Positions 1 through 8,373 of a stretch of 64,000 nucleotides of DNA are shown here, one piece after another (within the stretch, counting starts at the first letter, position 1; every line of letters starts with the position of its first letter). The position numbers and the translations under genes were made by a program. This DNA is from Lysobacter sp. K5869. GTDB taxonomy: Bacteria; Pseudomonadota; Gammaproteobacteria; Xanthomonadales; Xanthomonadaceae. The stretch is taken from assembly GCF_018847975.1 (NCBI RefSeq), contig NZ_CP072597.1, positions 1,302,001 to 1,366,000 on the forward strand, read 5' to 3'. Under the pieces are notes generated by a model. It saw only the letters and a program-made list of their open reading frames with translations. It ran no database searches and was not told the DNA's origin.

Positions 1-747
1 CGGCAGGAAGCTCAGCAGCGCATAGAACTGCAAGGCGTACAGCGCGAACGCCAGCGCCAGCAGCAACGGGCCGCGCGCGCCGGCCACCGCCAGCGCCTCG
101 GCGGCGATTTGCCGCCACGGCCGTTGCGCGGCGGCGCGCGCCGCCTGCGCCGACGGCGCGCGCACCGTCAGCCGCAGCGCCAGCGCGGCCGCGGTGCACA
201 GCAGCGCGTTGAGTTCCCAGTAACCGCGCCAGCCCGCCAGCGCGGTGCCGTCGAGCGCCGCGCCGGTGGCCAGCGCGAGCGCCATGCCGGCGGGCATGTA
301 GCAACTCCAGATCGCGAACACCACGGCGCGGTCGCGCGCCAGCGACAAGCGCTGCAGCACGCTCGCGCCGGCCACGGCGAACAGCAGGAAGCCGGCGCCT
401 TCGAGCACGCGCGTGGCCATCAGCGCGCTCAGGCTGTGGACCTGACTGCCGAGCGCGCTGCCCAGCGCCATCGCCGCCAAACCGATCACTTGCAGGCGGC
501 GGTCGCCCAAGCGCGCCACCAGCGCCCCGGCCGGCACGCTGGCGAACAGGCCGAGCACGCCGAACACCGCCATCAGCCAGCCGCCGGCGCGCAGGTCCAG
601 GCCGAGGTCGGCGCGCAGCGCGGGCAGGGCGATGGCGGTCTTGCCGACTTGCAGGGCGGCGATCAGGCCGGCGCCGAACACGGCGGCGACCGCCTGCCAA
701 TCGGTGCGCTCGGCCTGGGGCAGGGCGGCGGGGGAGGACAGGGGCAT
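1..747 (-). CDS. MFS transporter, N-terminal part (runs off the window)
   Basis: The reading frame is open from an ATG at 747 to the window edge, giving 249 codons without a stop. The protein starts MPLSSPAALPQAERTDWQAV and then has alternating hydrophobic helices. Between TM2 and TM3 is the MFS signature region (GALVARLGDRRLQVIG). The reading covers roughly the first half of a 12-TM carrier. Such proteins are proton-driven inner-membrane exporters of drugs or metabolites; the substrate cannot be told here. A SoxR-box-like promoter lies just upstream (786-816), which suggests induction by redox-active compounds. That link is inference. Confidence 0.85.
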   Translation of the reverse strand, partial: MPLSSPAALPQAERTDWQAVAAVFGAGLIAALQVGKTAIALPALRADLGLDLRAGGWLMAVFGVLGLFASVPAGALVARLGDRRLQVIGLAAMALGSALGSQVHSLSALMATRVLEGAGFLLFAVAGASVLQRLSLARDRAVVFAIWSCYMPAGMALALATGAALDGTALAGWRGYWELNALLCTAAALALRLTVRAPSAQAARAAAQRPWRQIAAEALAVAGARGPLLLALAFALYALQFYALLSFLP

Positions 748-785
748 GGGCTTCACGGGGCGGACCGGGTCGGACGATGGCCGCT

Positions 786-816
786 ACCTTGCGACCTCAG
801 GCAAGGTTGAGGTCAA
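786..816 (-). promoter_or_regulatory. SoxR-box-like operator and promoter of the MFS gene
   Basis: On the minus strand TTGACC (816-811) is followed by a 19-bp spacer, the unusual length used by MerR/SoxR-activated promoters. The spacer carries a 20-bp dyad at 794-813 (ACCTCAACCTTGCCTGAGGT), close to the SoxR box pattern CCTCAA-N6-TTGAGG. The predicted -10 (CAAGGT, 791-786) is poor, as expected for an activator-dependent promoter. Transcription would start about 30 bases before the MFS ATG. No soxR gene is visible in the window. Confidence 0.55.
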
Positions 817-846
817 TGCGGCGCGAGTGGAACGCTGCGTATGGAA

Positions 847-931
847 GCGAGAAGTGAGCGGAGAGGAGTGAGCAACAGCCGAGCAAACGGCGTGTCCTGC
901 GTTTGCTCGCTCCTCTCCACTCGCTTCTCGC
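847..931. repeat. Large 29-bp inverted repeat
   Basis: Arms at 847-875 and 903-931 are near-perfect reverse complements (GCGAGAAGTGAGCGGAGAGG against GCGAGAAGCGAGTGGAGAGG, continuing to GAGCAA) around a 27-base loop. It lies in the gap between the MFS promoter and the small gene at 1153. It has no T-tract, so it is not a standard terminator. Confidence 0.75.
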
Positions 932-1152
932 CCCACCCCCAAACCCGGTCTTGCTGCACATGCAGCGTGACTGAGGTCACCTTTTGAATATATTTTTGGT
1001 GATTAAAGGTGGGGCTGGCGTCCCAGAGTGCGTTCGTACATAGACAGGCCGTCCCGCATCCCCCGGTGGCGACGGCGATCCGAGAGCGGCCTCGGCCGCG
1101 CAGGCATCAACGATGGGCGGGCCGGTCCCGCTGTGGTCAGGGGAGTGAAGCG

Positions 1153-1377
1153 ATGCACCGAACCCGCCTGGAGCTCGACGGCGACCTGTGCCAGCTCAGC
1201 GCAGCGCTGCCGCTGTGGCGCCGCCACTGGCGCGACGACGAGGTGTTCTGGCCGCGCGTGGACAGCCTGATCGAACGCCTGCTCACGGTTACCCCGCGCA
1301 CCGAGCGCTGCCACGTGGTCGCGCACATCAACCGCATCATCGCCGCGCAGGGTTTGCAGCACGCGCCTTACGAATGA
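1153..1377 (+). CDS. Small hypothetical protein (74 aa)
   Basis: I do not recognise this protein. It starts MHRTRLELDGDLCQLSAALP and is predicted to be a soluble, mostly helical protein with two Cys residues, no signal peptide and no membrane segment. The ATG at 1153 is preferred over upstream in-frame codons because GGGGAG lies 6-11 bases before it. It sits between an oppositely oriented MFS gene and a convergent glycosyltransferase gene that ends eight bases downstream. It could be a lineage-specific gene; coding status is likely but not certain. Confidence 0.5.
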   Translation: MHRTRLELDGDLCQLSAALPLWRRHWRDDEVFWPRVDSLIERLLTVTPRTERCHVVAHINRIIAAQGLQHAPYE

Positions 1378-1384
1378 GCGGGGG

Positions 1385-2503
1385 TCACTTTTTCCGGGTC
1401 TTGAGCAGTTCGTCGAGCAAGGCGCCGACCCGCGCCGCGTAAGCGTTGGGCGCGAAGCGCTGGGCGAAGGCGCGGCGCTGTTCGGCGTTGCCGACCACCG
1501 ATTCGCGGCTGAGCCGGATCATCAGTTCGGCCAATTGCGGGCGGTCGTGCGGATCGAAGCGCGGCATGTCGCCGGGCGCGACTTCCTCCAGCGCGCCGCC
1601 TTCGGCCACCGCCACCGGCGTGCCGGCGGCCAGCGCTTCCAGCACCGGAAGGCCGAAGCCTTCGGCGTAGGAGGGCTGCCACAGGCGTTCGGCGTCGAGG
1701 TACAGGCGCGCCAGTTCCTCGTCGCCGACCTGCTCGAACCAGTGCACGCCGTTGAGCCGCTGCAGCTCGGCCGGCACGTCGGCGGGCGAGCCGACCACGA
1801 CCAGGTCGGGGGTGTCGTAATGCTGGCGGCGCGCGTCCAGCCAGGCGCGCAGGAACAGGTCGGCGTTCTTGCGCGGTTCGCGCGTGCCGACCAGCAGCCA
1901 GTAGCGCGGCGGCAGCGGCCGGCTCAGGCGGCTGCGTTCGGCCGCGGCCGGCAACGGCGCCAGCGCGTCGGGCAGGACGTAGAGCTTGTGCGCGTGGGCC
2001 GGATAGAGCCGGCCGCACTCGGCGGTGGTGTAGCGCGACGGCGTCCAGATCGCGTCGGCGCTGGCGATGGAATGGCCGATCGCGGCCTCGTCGATCAGGC
2101 GCGAGGCCAGCGCGCGCCACGGCGAGGAGCGCGGGCGGCGCAGGGTCAGCCGGAACAGATCGTGCAGCAGCAACACCTGCCGCACCGCGGCCGGCTTGCG
2201 CCACACCGGCAGGCCGCCCTCGGCGGTGGCGATGTAGACGTCGACCTGCTGCGCGCGCAGCGCCGACGGCAGGAACCCGGCCTCGAACCGCCAACGCCGG
2301 CGCAGGCCGGGGGCGGGCGGGGCGGCGGGCAGGTCGGCGGCGACCGCGATGGCGCGGTGCGGGTGGTCGAGCGGGGCTTCGGTGAACAGCACCGTCTCGG
2401 TGTCGGGGCGGCGGCGCAGGGCGCGTTCCAGCGCCAGCACCTGCCGCGCCGGGCCGCTGCCGGGCGCCGCGGTCGCGGCGCGGTAGTCCAGGCCTATGCG
2501 CAT
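1385..2503 (-). CDS. Glycosyltransferase family 4 (group 1)
   Basis: This 372-aa protein matches GT-B glycosyltransferases of the GT4 type. The N-terminal Rossmann half starts MRIGLDYRAATAAPGSGPAR, with a donor-side acceptor loop. In the C-terminal half are WLLVGTREPRKN, where the second Rossmann fold begins, and the E-x7-E signature around EGFGLPVLEALAAGTPVA (about residues 275-292), which binds the nucleotide-sugar. It probably adds a hexose to a cell-surface glycan or small molecule in the cytosol. Donor and acceptor are unknown. It is monocistronic. A perfect dyad at 2661-2683 lies in the upstream gap. Confidence 0.88.
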   Translation of the reverse strand: MRIGLDYRAATAAPGSGPARQVLALERALRRRPDTETVLFTEAPLDHPHRAIAVAADLPAAPPAPGLRRRWRFEAGFLPSALRAQQVDVYIATAEGGLPVWRKPAAVRQVLLLHDLFRLTLRRPRSSPWRALASRLIDEAAIGHSIASADAIWTPSRYTTAECGRLYPAHAHKLYVLPDALAPLPAAAERSRLSRPLPPRYWLLVGTREPRKNADLFLRAWLDARRQHYDTPDLVVVGSPADVPAELQRLNGVHWFEQVGDEELARLYLDAERLWQPSYAEGFGLPVLEALAAGTPVAVAEGGALEEVAPGDMPRFDPHDRPQLAELMIRLSRESVVGNAEQRRAFAQRFAPNAYAARVGALLDELLKTRKK

Positions 2504-2660
2504 GCGGCCTCCGCCGGCGCACGGACGGCCGCGCGCGGGGGCCGCGCGGCTGCGAGGATCGCGTTGGAGTGGAGAGGCTTCATCGGTGACGCAGGTCCTG
2601 GCCGGTTACGACTAAACGGGAACATGCTGCCGAGTCAGCGCTCCTCCATTAGTGCGAACA

Positions 2661-2683
2661 TCGTCACAAATATTATGTGACGA
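2661..2683. promoter_or_regulatory. Perfect 8-bp inverted repeat (candidate operator)
   Basis: TCGTCACA (2661-2668) and TGTGACGA (2676-2683) are exact reverse complements around the AT-only spacer AATATTA. The half-site order is TCACA-N7-TGTGA, the reverse of the CRP/Clp arrangement. It therefore does not fit that site and may bind another dimeric regulator of the glycosyltransferase gene. Confidence 0.45.
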
Positions 2684-2838
2684 AGTGAGGTTCCGTGAGT
2701 CAGCGTTCGGAGCGCCTGTTCATGAATCGGCTGAACGAAACCGGGCCGGACAGGCGGCCGCCGGCGCCGCCGCAGACTGACGGAACCGTCACAGCCGGCT
2801 TGACACCCTGCGCGCGCCGGGCGCCCACTACCCTCGTT

Positions 2839-2858
2839 AGTTAACCTCTTGGTTCAGT
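2839..2858 (+). promoter_or_regulatory. Operator-like dyad before the ArsR-type gene
   Basis: AGTTAACC (2839-2846), spacer TCTT, then GGTTCAGT (2851-2858) forms an imperfect inverted repeat with a perfect AACC-N4-GGTT core. It ends four bases before the ATG at 2863, so a bound repressor would block transcription start or initiation. Autoregulation is inferred from this position. Confidence 0.5.
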
Positions 2859-2862
2859 TGCT

Positions 2863-3219
2863 ATGCCCGCCGATTCGCTCAGCACCACCTTCGCCGCCCT
2901 CGCCGACCCGACCCGGCGCGCGATCCTGGCCCGCCTCGCCAGCGGCGAAGCCGGCGTGACCGAACTGGCCGAACCGTTTCAGATGAGCCTTCCGGCGATC
3001 TCCAAGCACATCAAGGTGCTCGAGCGCGCCGGTCTGATCGCGCGCGGCCGCGCCGCGCAGTGGCGGCCGTGCCGGTTGGAGACCGCGCGTCTGCAAGAAC
3101 TGTCGGGCTGGCTCGACGAATACCGCCAGCTGTGGGACGAACGCCTGCAGCGCCTGGACGATTACCTGACCCAACTGCAGGCCGCCCCCGAGGCCGCGCA
3201 TGACGACACGCCCGACTGA
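2863..3219 (+). CDS. ArsR-family winged-helix transcriptional regulator
   Basis: This 118-aa protein is a typical ArsR/SmtB-fold regulator. ADPTRRAILARLASGEAGVT opens the domain, SLPAISKHIKVLERAGLI is the recognition helix, and GRAAQWRPCRLE is the wing. It lacks the ELCVC metal site, so it belongs to the group usually found with an SRPBCC/AHSA1 ligand-binding protein rather than to metal sensors. The usual SRPBCC partner would start at the overlapping ATG at 3200, but that frame closes after 24 codons. It probably represses its own promoter through the dyad at 2839-2858. Confidence 0.88.
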   Translation: MPADSLSTTFAALADPTRRAILARLASGEAGVTELAEPFQMSLPAISKHIKVLERAGLIARGRAAQWRPCRLETARLQELSGWLDEYRQLWDERLQRLDDYLTQLQAAPEAAHDDTPD

Positions 3220-3274
3220 TCTGTCCGTTTCCTCCGCACCGCCCGCCGTACCCGCGGAGCGCGGCCATGGCTGA
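3200..3274 (+). pseudogene. Possible remnant of an SRPBCC-domain gene
   Basis: An ATG at 3200 overlaps the end of the ArsR-type gene in the position normally used by its SRPBCC partner. The 24-codon frame reads MTTRPTDLSVSS, which resembles the start of such proteins, then loses resemblance and stops at 3272. I infer that the partner gene was deleted. This rests on context and a short resemblance only. Confidence 0.25.
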
Positions 3275-4541
3275 CGCCGGCCGCCCGCCGCGCCGCCGCG
3301 CCGCGCCGGCGCACGCCTGCGCGGACTCCGCGCCCGCGCGTCCTGCGTGTTGTTGTCTGCCGAGCCCGTTGGCGGGCGCGATCCGCACCACGGTGGCGCT
3401 GTCGGCGCCGGCGCGCGCGCGCGAATCGGTCGCGCCGCCGATGCCGGCGCCGGAGCGCGACGACGAGGGCGGGGCGATCGTTTAGCGGTTCGGATGCGCG
3501 CTCGCGCGACGGCGCGGGGCGAGTTTCGTTTCCCGCGCGATGTCGTCCTCGCGAAGACGGCGACCCAGAGACTTGGGGCCGCGTCGCGATGAAGCCCTGG
3601 GTTCCCGCGTTCGCGGGAACGACGGTTGTGGGGTTTTGCTCCTTCGCCTGACGACAGGCGAGTTACGGCAGGCGAGAGTGGCTCCGCTGCTTGCAGCCGT
3701 CATGCCCACGCGCGAAGACGGCGATCCGAAGACTTCGGGTCGTGTCGCGATGAAGCCCTGGGTTCCCGCTTTCGCGGGAACGACGGTTGTTGGGTTTTGC
3801 TCCTTCGTCTGACGAAGGCGAGTAACGACAGGCGAGAGTTGTTTCGCCGCTTACAAACCGTCATCCCCGCGAAGGCGGGGATCCAAAGACTTCAGCGCGT
3901 AGCCGCCACGCAGCCGACCACCGCGCGCAGTCGCCAAAACGAAAGTGAGCCCATCGCGCCGCCTTCGTGCAACGCGCCCGCGACGCAAGCGCGAGCCGCT
4001 GAGCGCATGCGCGAACCCGCACCGCGCCGCGCGCACTCGCGCGACAGCACTTTGCCGATTCGGTAACGGCCGATGACGCATCCGCACAATCGCGCGGCGC
4101 AACCACAGCACGCACGCGGCACGCCGCGTGTGCATCGCATTAGCAAACCTTGCGCGACCCTCGTCACCGCGCGCGCCGCGGCGCCGCATCGTTCGCCACA
4201 CTCCGCAAAGTTGGACGCACGCTAAACGGAACTGCGTCGAAGTACCGGTGCGACGACGCGCGCTAACGTCGATCCCTGCGCGCGCCGCGTTCCATCGCGC
4301 CGCGTCGCGCCGCCGTTCGCAGTACGCAATCGAGCCACGCATCCGCACACCGGGGGAGTCGCCGCCGCAAACCACAGCGCTGCCGCGCCGCGCGATCGCG
4401 CAAGCGCGGGGCATCGATCGCGATGTCCGCGCGCATCCCGCTCGCGCGATTCGCACAACGGTGCGCGCTGAGGTTTTCGACACTGCTTACGCCCGGCCGC
4501 CGTCCCACAGGGAATCCATCCAGCTCAGGAGCCAGTCGCCC
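3220..4541. other. 1.3-kb stretch without a supported gene
   Basis: After the ArsR-type gene come a possible gene remnant, a tandem pair of about 161-bp repeats (3553-3874) with GTCATCCCCGC-type palindromes, and about 650 bp of GC-rich, Arg/Ala-biased sequence. Open frames exist on both strands here, but their composition (Arg, Pro and Ala runs) and the lack of any recognisable motif argue against coding. A short open frame at 3267-3485 is not supported. Confidence 0.6.
3553..3874. repeat. Tandem duplication of a ~161-bp unit
   Basis: Unit 1 runs 3553-3713 and unit 2 from 3714 to about 3874. Both begin GAAGACGGCGA and share the blocks GCGATGAAGCCCTGGGTTCC, CGCGGGAACGACGGTTGT, GGGTTTTGCTCCTTCG and GGCGAGAGT. 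Each unit carries a GTTCCCGC-TTCGCGGGAAC hairpin. Unit 2 runs into a further palindrome at 3865-3880 (CCCCGC GAAG GCGGGG). Confidence 0.8.
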
Positions 4542-7319
4542 ATGCCGCACGCCACTCTCAGCCACGCGATCCGACGCGCGTTGATCGCCGCCGCCGTCGC
4601 GAGTCTCGCGCCGGTCGCCGCGCACGCGCAGGACACCGCCGCCGCGCCGGCGACCACGCTCGATCGCGTCGAAGTCACCGGCTCCAACATCAGCCGCGGC
4701 GACATGGAAACCGCATCGCCCGTGCAAGTGGTGACGCGCCAGGAGATCGACCGCAGCGGCAAGGCGACGCTGGCCGAGTATTTGCAGACGCTCACCGTCG
4801 ACGGCGCCGGTTCGGTGCCGCGCACCTACGGCACCGGCTTCGCCGCCGGCGGCACCGGCGTATCGCTGCGCGGCCTCGGCGCGGGTTCGACCTTGGTGCT
4901 GCTCAACGGCCGGCGCATGGCGCCTTACGGTTTGGCCGACGACGGCCAGAAGGTGTTCACCGATCTCAGCGTCATTCCGATGGACGCGGTCGAGCGCGTG
5001 GAAGTGCTCAAGGACGGCGCCTCGGCGATCTACGGGTCCGACGCCATCGCCGGCGTGGTCAACATCATCCTGCGCAAGCAGTTCAAGGGCGTGTCGGTGC
5101 GCAGCAGCTACGGCGCGTCGGGCAAAGGCGACGGCCAGCAAGCCAAGGCCTCGGCGACGTTCGGCTTCGGCGATCTGAGCGAAGACCGCTACAACGTCTA
5201 CTTCAACATCGAAGGCGGGCAGACCGACGAAATCCGCGTCGCCGACCGCCGCGACCGCAAGTGGATCGGCACCGGCGACGCGCGTCGCTGGGGCTACAGC
5301 CAGACCAAGCGCTTCATGGCCGGCTACATCCTCGGCGACGACGCCAGCGGCTCGCCCGCGGGCAACGTCAAGAATCCGACCACGGGCCAGTACATGTCGC
5401 TGCCCGGTTGCGCGCAACTCTCGCCGGTGACGCCGCAAGATCCGGCCGGCGGCTGTCTGTGGCAGTCGGGCCAGTTCAACAGCCTCGCGCCGGAAGAGAA
5501 GTACGTGAACCTGTTCGGTCGCGGCACCTTCGCGCTGTCGGACAACTTCGAGGCTTACGTCGAAGCCGGTTACTCGCGCAAGAAGAGCACCTTCCACAAC
5601 ACGCCGTCGCAAGTGTCCGGCGCCTGGGGTTATCCCGGCGGCCCGGTCAACGCCGATTCCGGCGACGGCGCGGTGGTGCTCGGGCCGAACCATCCCGACA
5701 ATCCGTTCCCGGGGCAGGCGGCGAACCTGCGCTACGCCGCGTTCGACGTCGGCCCGCGCATCATCCGCAGCGACAGCGAATTCAGCCGCATCCTGGTCGG
5801 CGTCAAGGGCACGCTCGGCAGCTGGGACGTGGACACCGCCTATCTGCATTCGCAAAACGACCTGACCAACAGCCGCGACGGCTTCCTGCGCTACAGCGCG
5901 GTGCGCGACGCGCTCACCAACGGCACCGGCCCCGGCGGCTGGTGGCGGATCGGCCAGAACGCGGGGCTCAACACCAAGGCGCTGTACGACTACATCTCGC
6001 CGACCATCCACGCCGACGGCAAGACCACGCTCGATTTGTTCGACGCCAAGGCCTCGCGCTCGCTGGCCGAACTCAAGGGCGGCTCGCTCGGCATCGCGTT
6101 CGGCGCGGAATGGCGCCGGCAGAAGGCCGAACTGACCCCGCAGACCTACACCGACGCCGGCGACATCATCGGCCTGGGCTACTCGGCGTACCGCGGCACC
6201 CAGGAAGTCGCCGCCGCCTACGCCGAATTGGTCGCGCCGGTGCTGGAAAGCTTGGAGCTGTCGGGCGCGGTGCGTTACGACAAGTACAAGGGCGGCGACG
6301 ACGCGACCACGCCGAAGGTCGGCATCAAGTGGAAGCCGTTCCAGCAGCTGGCGTTGCGCGCGACCTACGCCGAAGGCTTCCGCGCGCCGAACCCGGCCGA
6401 GTCGGGCAAGGGCGGCCTCGCCGCGTTCACCGCCGCCGCCGATCCGGTGCGTTGCCCCGGCGGGAATCCGGCGCCGGGCGCGAGCGTGCGCGACTGCGAC
6501 ATCCAGATCGCGCTGATCACCAGCCCGAATCCCGACCTCAAGCCCGAGGAATCCAAGAGCTACACCCTGGGCCTGGTGTTCGAGCCGACCGCCAACACCA
6601 CGATCACGCTCGACGGTTGGGAGATCAAGCGCACCAACGAGATCAACGTCGAAGCCACCGCCTCGGCGATCGCCGCCGGCCGCACCGTGCGCAGCGACAA
6701 CAACCTGCCGGGCGTGGCGAATTCGGGCACCTTGCTCGCCGCGCAGGCCGCGTACATCAACTCGGCCTCGACCACGGTGCGCGGCATCGACCTGGACGCG
6801 CGCCAGAGCTTCGACCTGGGTTCCAGCGGCAAGCTCAACCTCGATCTGCAGTGGAGCCACATCAGCACGTTCGAGCGCGAGGAAGAGGACGGCACCACGT
6901 TCGAGTACGCCGGCACCCACGGCAACTGCGACGTCACCAACTGCATCGGCACGCCCAAGGACAAGATCAACCTCGGCGCGACCTGGGAGTACGGCAATCT
7001 CTCGCTCAGCGGCGTGGTGAACTACATCTCCAGCTTCAAGAACGTCACCGCCGAGGGCAACAACTGCGCCAGCCGCTACGCCGACGGTTCGCCGGCGCCG
7101 GGCGGCGGCTGCCGGATCCCGTCGTTCACCACCTTCGACCTGTCCGGTCGCTGGCGCGCGGTGGACGGCATCGAGGTGTTCGGCTCGATCCAGAACCTGA
7201 CCGACAAGATCGCCCCGCTCGATCCGCTGACCTACGGCGCGATCAACTACAACCCGATGCACTCCAGCGGCGCGATCGGCCGCTACTTCACCGTGGGGGT
7301 CAAGTACGACTTCCACTGA
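4542..7319 (+). CDS. TonB-dependent outer-membrane receptor
   Basis: A 925-aa precursor. The ATG at 4542 is chosen because AGGAG lies at 4526-4530 and a clean signal peptide follows (MPHATLSHAIRRALIAAAVA, cleavage probably after AHA at residue 29-31). Next come the TonB-box-like TLDRVEVTGSNI, the plug domain (about 55-170, with VSLRGLGAGSTLVLLNGRR and AIYGSDAIAGVVNII), and a 22-strand barrel ending in FTVGVKYDFH with a terminal aromatic-x-x pattern. It imports a large substrate using TonB-ExbBD energy. Oligosaccharides or peptides are common for this group in Xanthomonadaceae, but the ligand is unknown. A strong terminator follows. Confidence 0.93.
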   Translation: MPHATLSHAIRRALIAAAVASLAPVAAHAQDTAAAPATTLDRVEVTGSNISRGDMETASPVQVVTRQEIDRSGKATLAEYLQTLTVDGAGSVPRTYGTGFAAGGTGVSLRGLGAGSTLVLLNGRRMAPYGLADDGQKVFTDLSVIPMDAVERVEVLKDGASAIYGSDAIAGVVNIILRKQFKGVSVRSSYGASGKGDGQQAKASATFGFGDLSEDRYNVYFNIEGGQTDEIRVADRRDRKWIGTGDARRWGYSQTKRFMAGYILGDDASGSPAGNVKNPTTGQYMSLPGCAQLSPVTPQDPAGGCLWQSGQFNSLAPEEKYVNLFGRGTFALSDNFEAYVEAGYSRKKSTFHNTPSQVSGAWGYPGGPVNADSGDGAVVLGPNHPDNPFPGQAANLRYAAFDVGPRIIRSDSEFSRILVGVKGTLGSWDVDTAYLHSQNDLTNSRDGFLRYSAVRDALTNGTGPGGWWRIGQNAGLNTKALYDYISPTIHADGKTTLDLFDAKASRSLAELKGGSLGIAFGAEWRRQKAELTPQTYTDAGDIIGLGYSAYRGTQEVAAAYAELVAPVLESLELSGAVRYDKYKGGDDATTPKVGIKWKPFQQLALRATYAEGFRAPNPAESGKGGLAAFTAAADPVRCPGGNPAPGASVRDCDIQIALITSPNPDLKPEESKSYTLGLVFEPTANTTITLDGWEIKRTNEINVEATASAIAAGRTVRSDNNLPGVANSGTLLAAQAAYINSASTTVRGIDLDARQSFDLGSSGKLNLDLQWSHISTFEREEEDGTTFEYAGTHGNCDVTNCIGTPKDKINLGATWEYGNLSLSGVVNYISSFKNVTAEGNNCASRYADGSPAPGGGCRIPSFTTFDLSGRWRAVDGIEVFGSIQNLTDKIAPLDPLTYGAINYNPMHSSGAIGRYFTVGVKYDFH

Positions 7320-7394
7320 CGCAGGCCGCGCCTCGCCGTCACCCCTCCGGCCCACCCTCCAGTAAGCCGCTCTCCAGCCGTTAGGGCTGTTTAC

Positions 7395-7426
7395 GGCCCG
7401 TCCCGCGCCCGCGGGGCGGGCCTTTT
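7395..7426 (+). terminator. Rho-independent terminator of the TonB receptor gene
   Basis: GGCCCGTCCCGCG, a CC loop and CGCGGGGCGGGCC form a 13-bp GC stem with one G-U pair, followed by TTTTCTT. Confidence 0.85.
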
Positions 7427-7599
7427 CTTGTCCGCGCCGGGCGCGAACGGGTTTCTGCGACGGCGTTCATGCCGCCGCCCACCCCCGCTTCACCCACCTT
7501 CACCCATCGTCCAATAGCCGGCGGCTCGGGGTGCGGACGTAAGATCGTTCCCATCCCGTCGTCCGCGGCGCCACCCTGCGATACCCACAGGCCGCCCCC

Positions 7600-8268
7600 A
7601 TGCCTACCTTGCTGATCGCCGACGATCACCCGCTGTTCCGCGAAGCCTTGCGCGGCGCGGTCGCGCGGGTGCTGCCCGATGCGGCGCTGCGCGAAGCCGA
7701 CAGCGTCGACGCGCTGTACGCCCTGGTCGAAGCCGAATCCGACGCCGACCTGCTGCTGCTCGACCTCAACATGCCCGGCGCGCAGGGCTTCAGCGCGCTG
7801 GTGCACCTGCGCGCGCTGCACCCGCAGCTGCCGATCGTGGTGGTGTCCGCGCGCGAGGAGCCGGCGACGATGCGCCGCGCGCTCGACCACGGCGCGGTCG
7901 GCTTCATTCCCAAATCCGCCGACGCCGCGACCCTGGGCGAGGCGATCACCACCGTGCTCGACGGCGACCGCTGGGCGCCGCCGGCGGCGATCGCCGCGCC
8001 GGCCGCCAACGCCGACGAACACGAGGCCGCGCAGCGCCTGCGCGACCTCACCCCGCAACAGTTCCGGGTGCTGCAGATGCTCGGTGCGGGCTTGCTCAAC
8101 AAGCAGATCGGTTACGAACTGGGCGTGTCGGAAGCGACGGTCAAGGCGCACGTGACCGCGATCTTGCGCAAGCTCGGCGCCAACAACCGCACCCAGGCGG
8201 TGTTGATCGCGGGGCGCTTGGCCTTGGACCCCAGCGCGATCGTGCCGCCGCCTGAAGAAGCGGAATGA
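7600..8268 (+). CDS. NarL/LuxR-type response regulator, CrbR/ErdR-like
   Basis: A 222-aa regulator with an N-terminal receiver domain (LLIADDHPLFREAL; phospho-acceptor D55 in LLLDLNMPG; K105 in GFIPKS) and a C-terminal LuxR HTH (about 150-210: LTPQQFRVLQMLGAGLLNKQ, then SEATVKAHVTAILRKLG). The receiver is notably like CrbR/ErdR, the regulators that switch on acetate and ethanol metabolism genes such as acs with the kinase CrbS/MxtR. A matching kinase lies at 11465-14941 on the opposite strand. The pairing is inferred from family resemblance and proximity. Confidence 0.85.
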   Translation: MPTLLIADDHPLFREALRGAVARVLPDAALREADSVDALYALVEAESDADLLLLDLNMPGAQGFSALVHLRALHPQLPIVVVSAREEPATMRRALDHGAVGFIPKSADAATLGEAITTVLDGDRWAPPAAIAAPAANADEHEAAQRLRDLTPQQFRVLQMLGAGLLNKQIGYELGVSEATVKAHVTAILRKLGANNRTQAVLIAGRLALDPSAIVPPPEEAE

Positions 8269-8373
8269 AGAGGCGGAATAAAGCGGCTTAGCGCGGAACG
8301 CGATTCGGTCCCGATCTGTCTCGCCCGGGCGCGGCGATCTGCGCCGACCGTCGCGACCGTCGCCGCGACGCGC

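Larger units (their letters stand above)
748..1152. other. 405-bp non-coding gap
   Basis: It holds the SoxR-box-like promoter (786-816), the 29-bp inverted repeat (847-931) and an AT-rich tract at about 978-1008 (TTTTGAATATATTTTTGGTG). The tract stands out in this GC-rich sequence and could be part of the promoter for the gene at 1153. I see no convincing gene. Confidence 0.6.
2504..2862. other. 359-bp divergent intergenic region
   Basis: It separates the glycosyltransferase (minus) from the ArsR-type gene (plus). It contains the dyad at 2661-2683, a TTGACA hexamer at 2800-2805 and the ArsR-type operator at 2839-2858. No small gene is supported. Confidence 0.6.

Noticed and set aside
2661..2683. 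CRP/Clp-type binding site
   Set aside because: The half-sites are in the reverse order (TCACA then TGTGA) and the spacer is seven, so it does not fit.
3267..3485. A 72-codon frame after the ArsR-type gene
   Set aside because: Pro/Ala/Arg composition, no motif and no clear ribosome-binding site; not supported as a gene.
4263..7355. A 1030-codon minus-strand frame opposite the TonB receptor
   Set aside because: Low-complexity Arg/Gly/Val/Ala sequence; the receptor frame has a signal peptide, plug and barrel.
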